The notes beneath the pieces were generated by a model. It was not told where the DNA came from and made no database searches. It saw only the letters and a list, made by a program, of their open reading frames with translations. From positions 1-39,853 of the forward strand of contig NZ_BDLU01000031.1 in assembly GCF_006538165.1 (NCBI RefSeq): DNA of 39,853 nucleotides, read 5' to 3'. The translations under genes were made by a program, and so were the position numbers. Below, in pieces: positions 39,721 through 39,853 of this stretch. The DNA comes from Komagataeibacter diospyri (GTDB lineage Bacteria > Pseudomonadota > Alphaproteobacteria > Acetobacterales > Acetobacteraceae). Positions within the stretch are counted from its first letter, which is position 1; every line of letters begins with the position of its first letter.

Positions 39721-39853
39721 CAGGGCCTGTTGGGAATTATCTTGAATTGATGATTGCGCCAACGAGATAGATCATGGCTTCGAATGATCTGTCTGTTTTT
39801 TCGCTGCGCATGGCGATGCGCTTGAACTCCTTGAGCTTGCAGAAGAAGTTCTC
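39721..39853 (-). mobile_element. Right end of an IS5-family insertion sequence (partial, second copy)
   Basis: Exact reverse complement of 1-133. It starts at CAGGGCCTGTTGGGAA and continues to the window edge. With the copy at the left edge, the whole window is bracketed by inverted copies whose transposase 3' ends point inward. Confidence 0.85.
39737..39853 (-). CDS. IS5-family transposase, C-terminal fragment (second copy)
   Basis: Minus-strand frame identical to 1-117: 38 residues from ENFFCKLKEF to the TAA at 39737-39739, with the E-x6-K of the DDE signature. Cut by the window edge. Confidence 0.8.
   Translation of the reverse strand, partial: ENFFCKLKEFKRIAMRSEKTDRSFEAMIYLVGAIINSR

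Overview
The window looks like chromosomal DNA of an acetic acid bacterium (Acetobacteraceae, most like Komagataeibacter/Gluconacetobacter). This rests on high G+C, alphaproteobacterial gene content (gapR, a complete dcw cluster running on into lpxC-bamD-recN-ligA) and the style of the proteins. The genus is inferred from general resemblance, not from a search.

Layout. Bases 1-133 and 39721-39853 are the same IS5-family insertion sequence end, in inverted orientation. Bases 1-138 are identical to the reverse complement of 39716-39853, so the window is most likely a contig that breaks inside two copies of one IS. From 217 to 4442 lie a membrane-anchored protein and gapR (minus), zwf and a small membrane protein (plus), and an HSL-type esterase (minus). 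The RNase P RNA gene rnpB follows at 4546-4949. From 5287 to 24530 runs the division and cell wall (dcw) cluster, all on plus: mraZ, rsmH, ftsL-like, ftsI, murE, murF, mraY, murD, ftsW, murG, murC, murB, ddl, ftsQ, ftsA, ftsZ. Most junctions are ATGA or TGATG overlaps, which implies one tightly coupled transcript. Then come lpxC (lipid A), bamD (outer membrane assembly), recN (repair) and ligA (DNA ligase). From 30711 to 35410 is a four-gene BMP-type ABC importer, probably for nucleosides, closed by a strong terminator.

From 35454 to 37438 the sequence changes character. It is gene-poor, holds hairpin repeats and a broken haloacid dehalogenase gene, and includes a very AT-rich stretch with palindromes. 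A FhuA/FoxA-like TonB-dependent siderophore receptor with a good upstream Fur box (37439-39640) follows, then a run of 12 G and the second IS end.

How it works together. The dcw block encodes the cytoplasmic and membrane steps from UDP-MurNAc to lipid II (MurC, D, E, F, MraY, MurG, with MurB and Ddl supplying precursors) plus the divisome core (FtsL, I, W, Q, A, Z). LpxC and BamD add outer membrane synthesis. The right end is an accessory iron-uptake locus next to decaying and mobile DNA. I found no convincing undescribed multi-gene system. The most unusual material is a hairpin-repeat family that appears to be the IS target, the His/Pro/Ala-rich tails on neighbouring FtsL and FtsI, and several perfect palindromes in intergenic regions.
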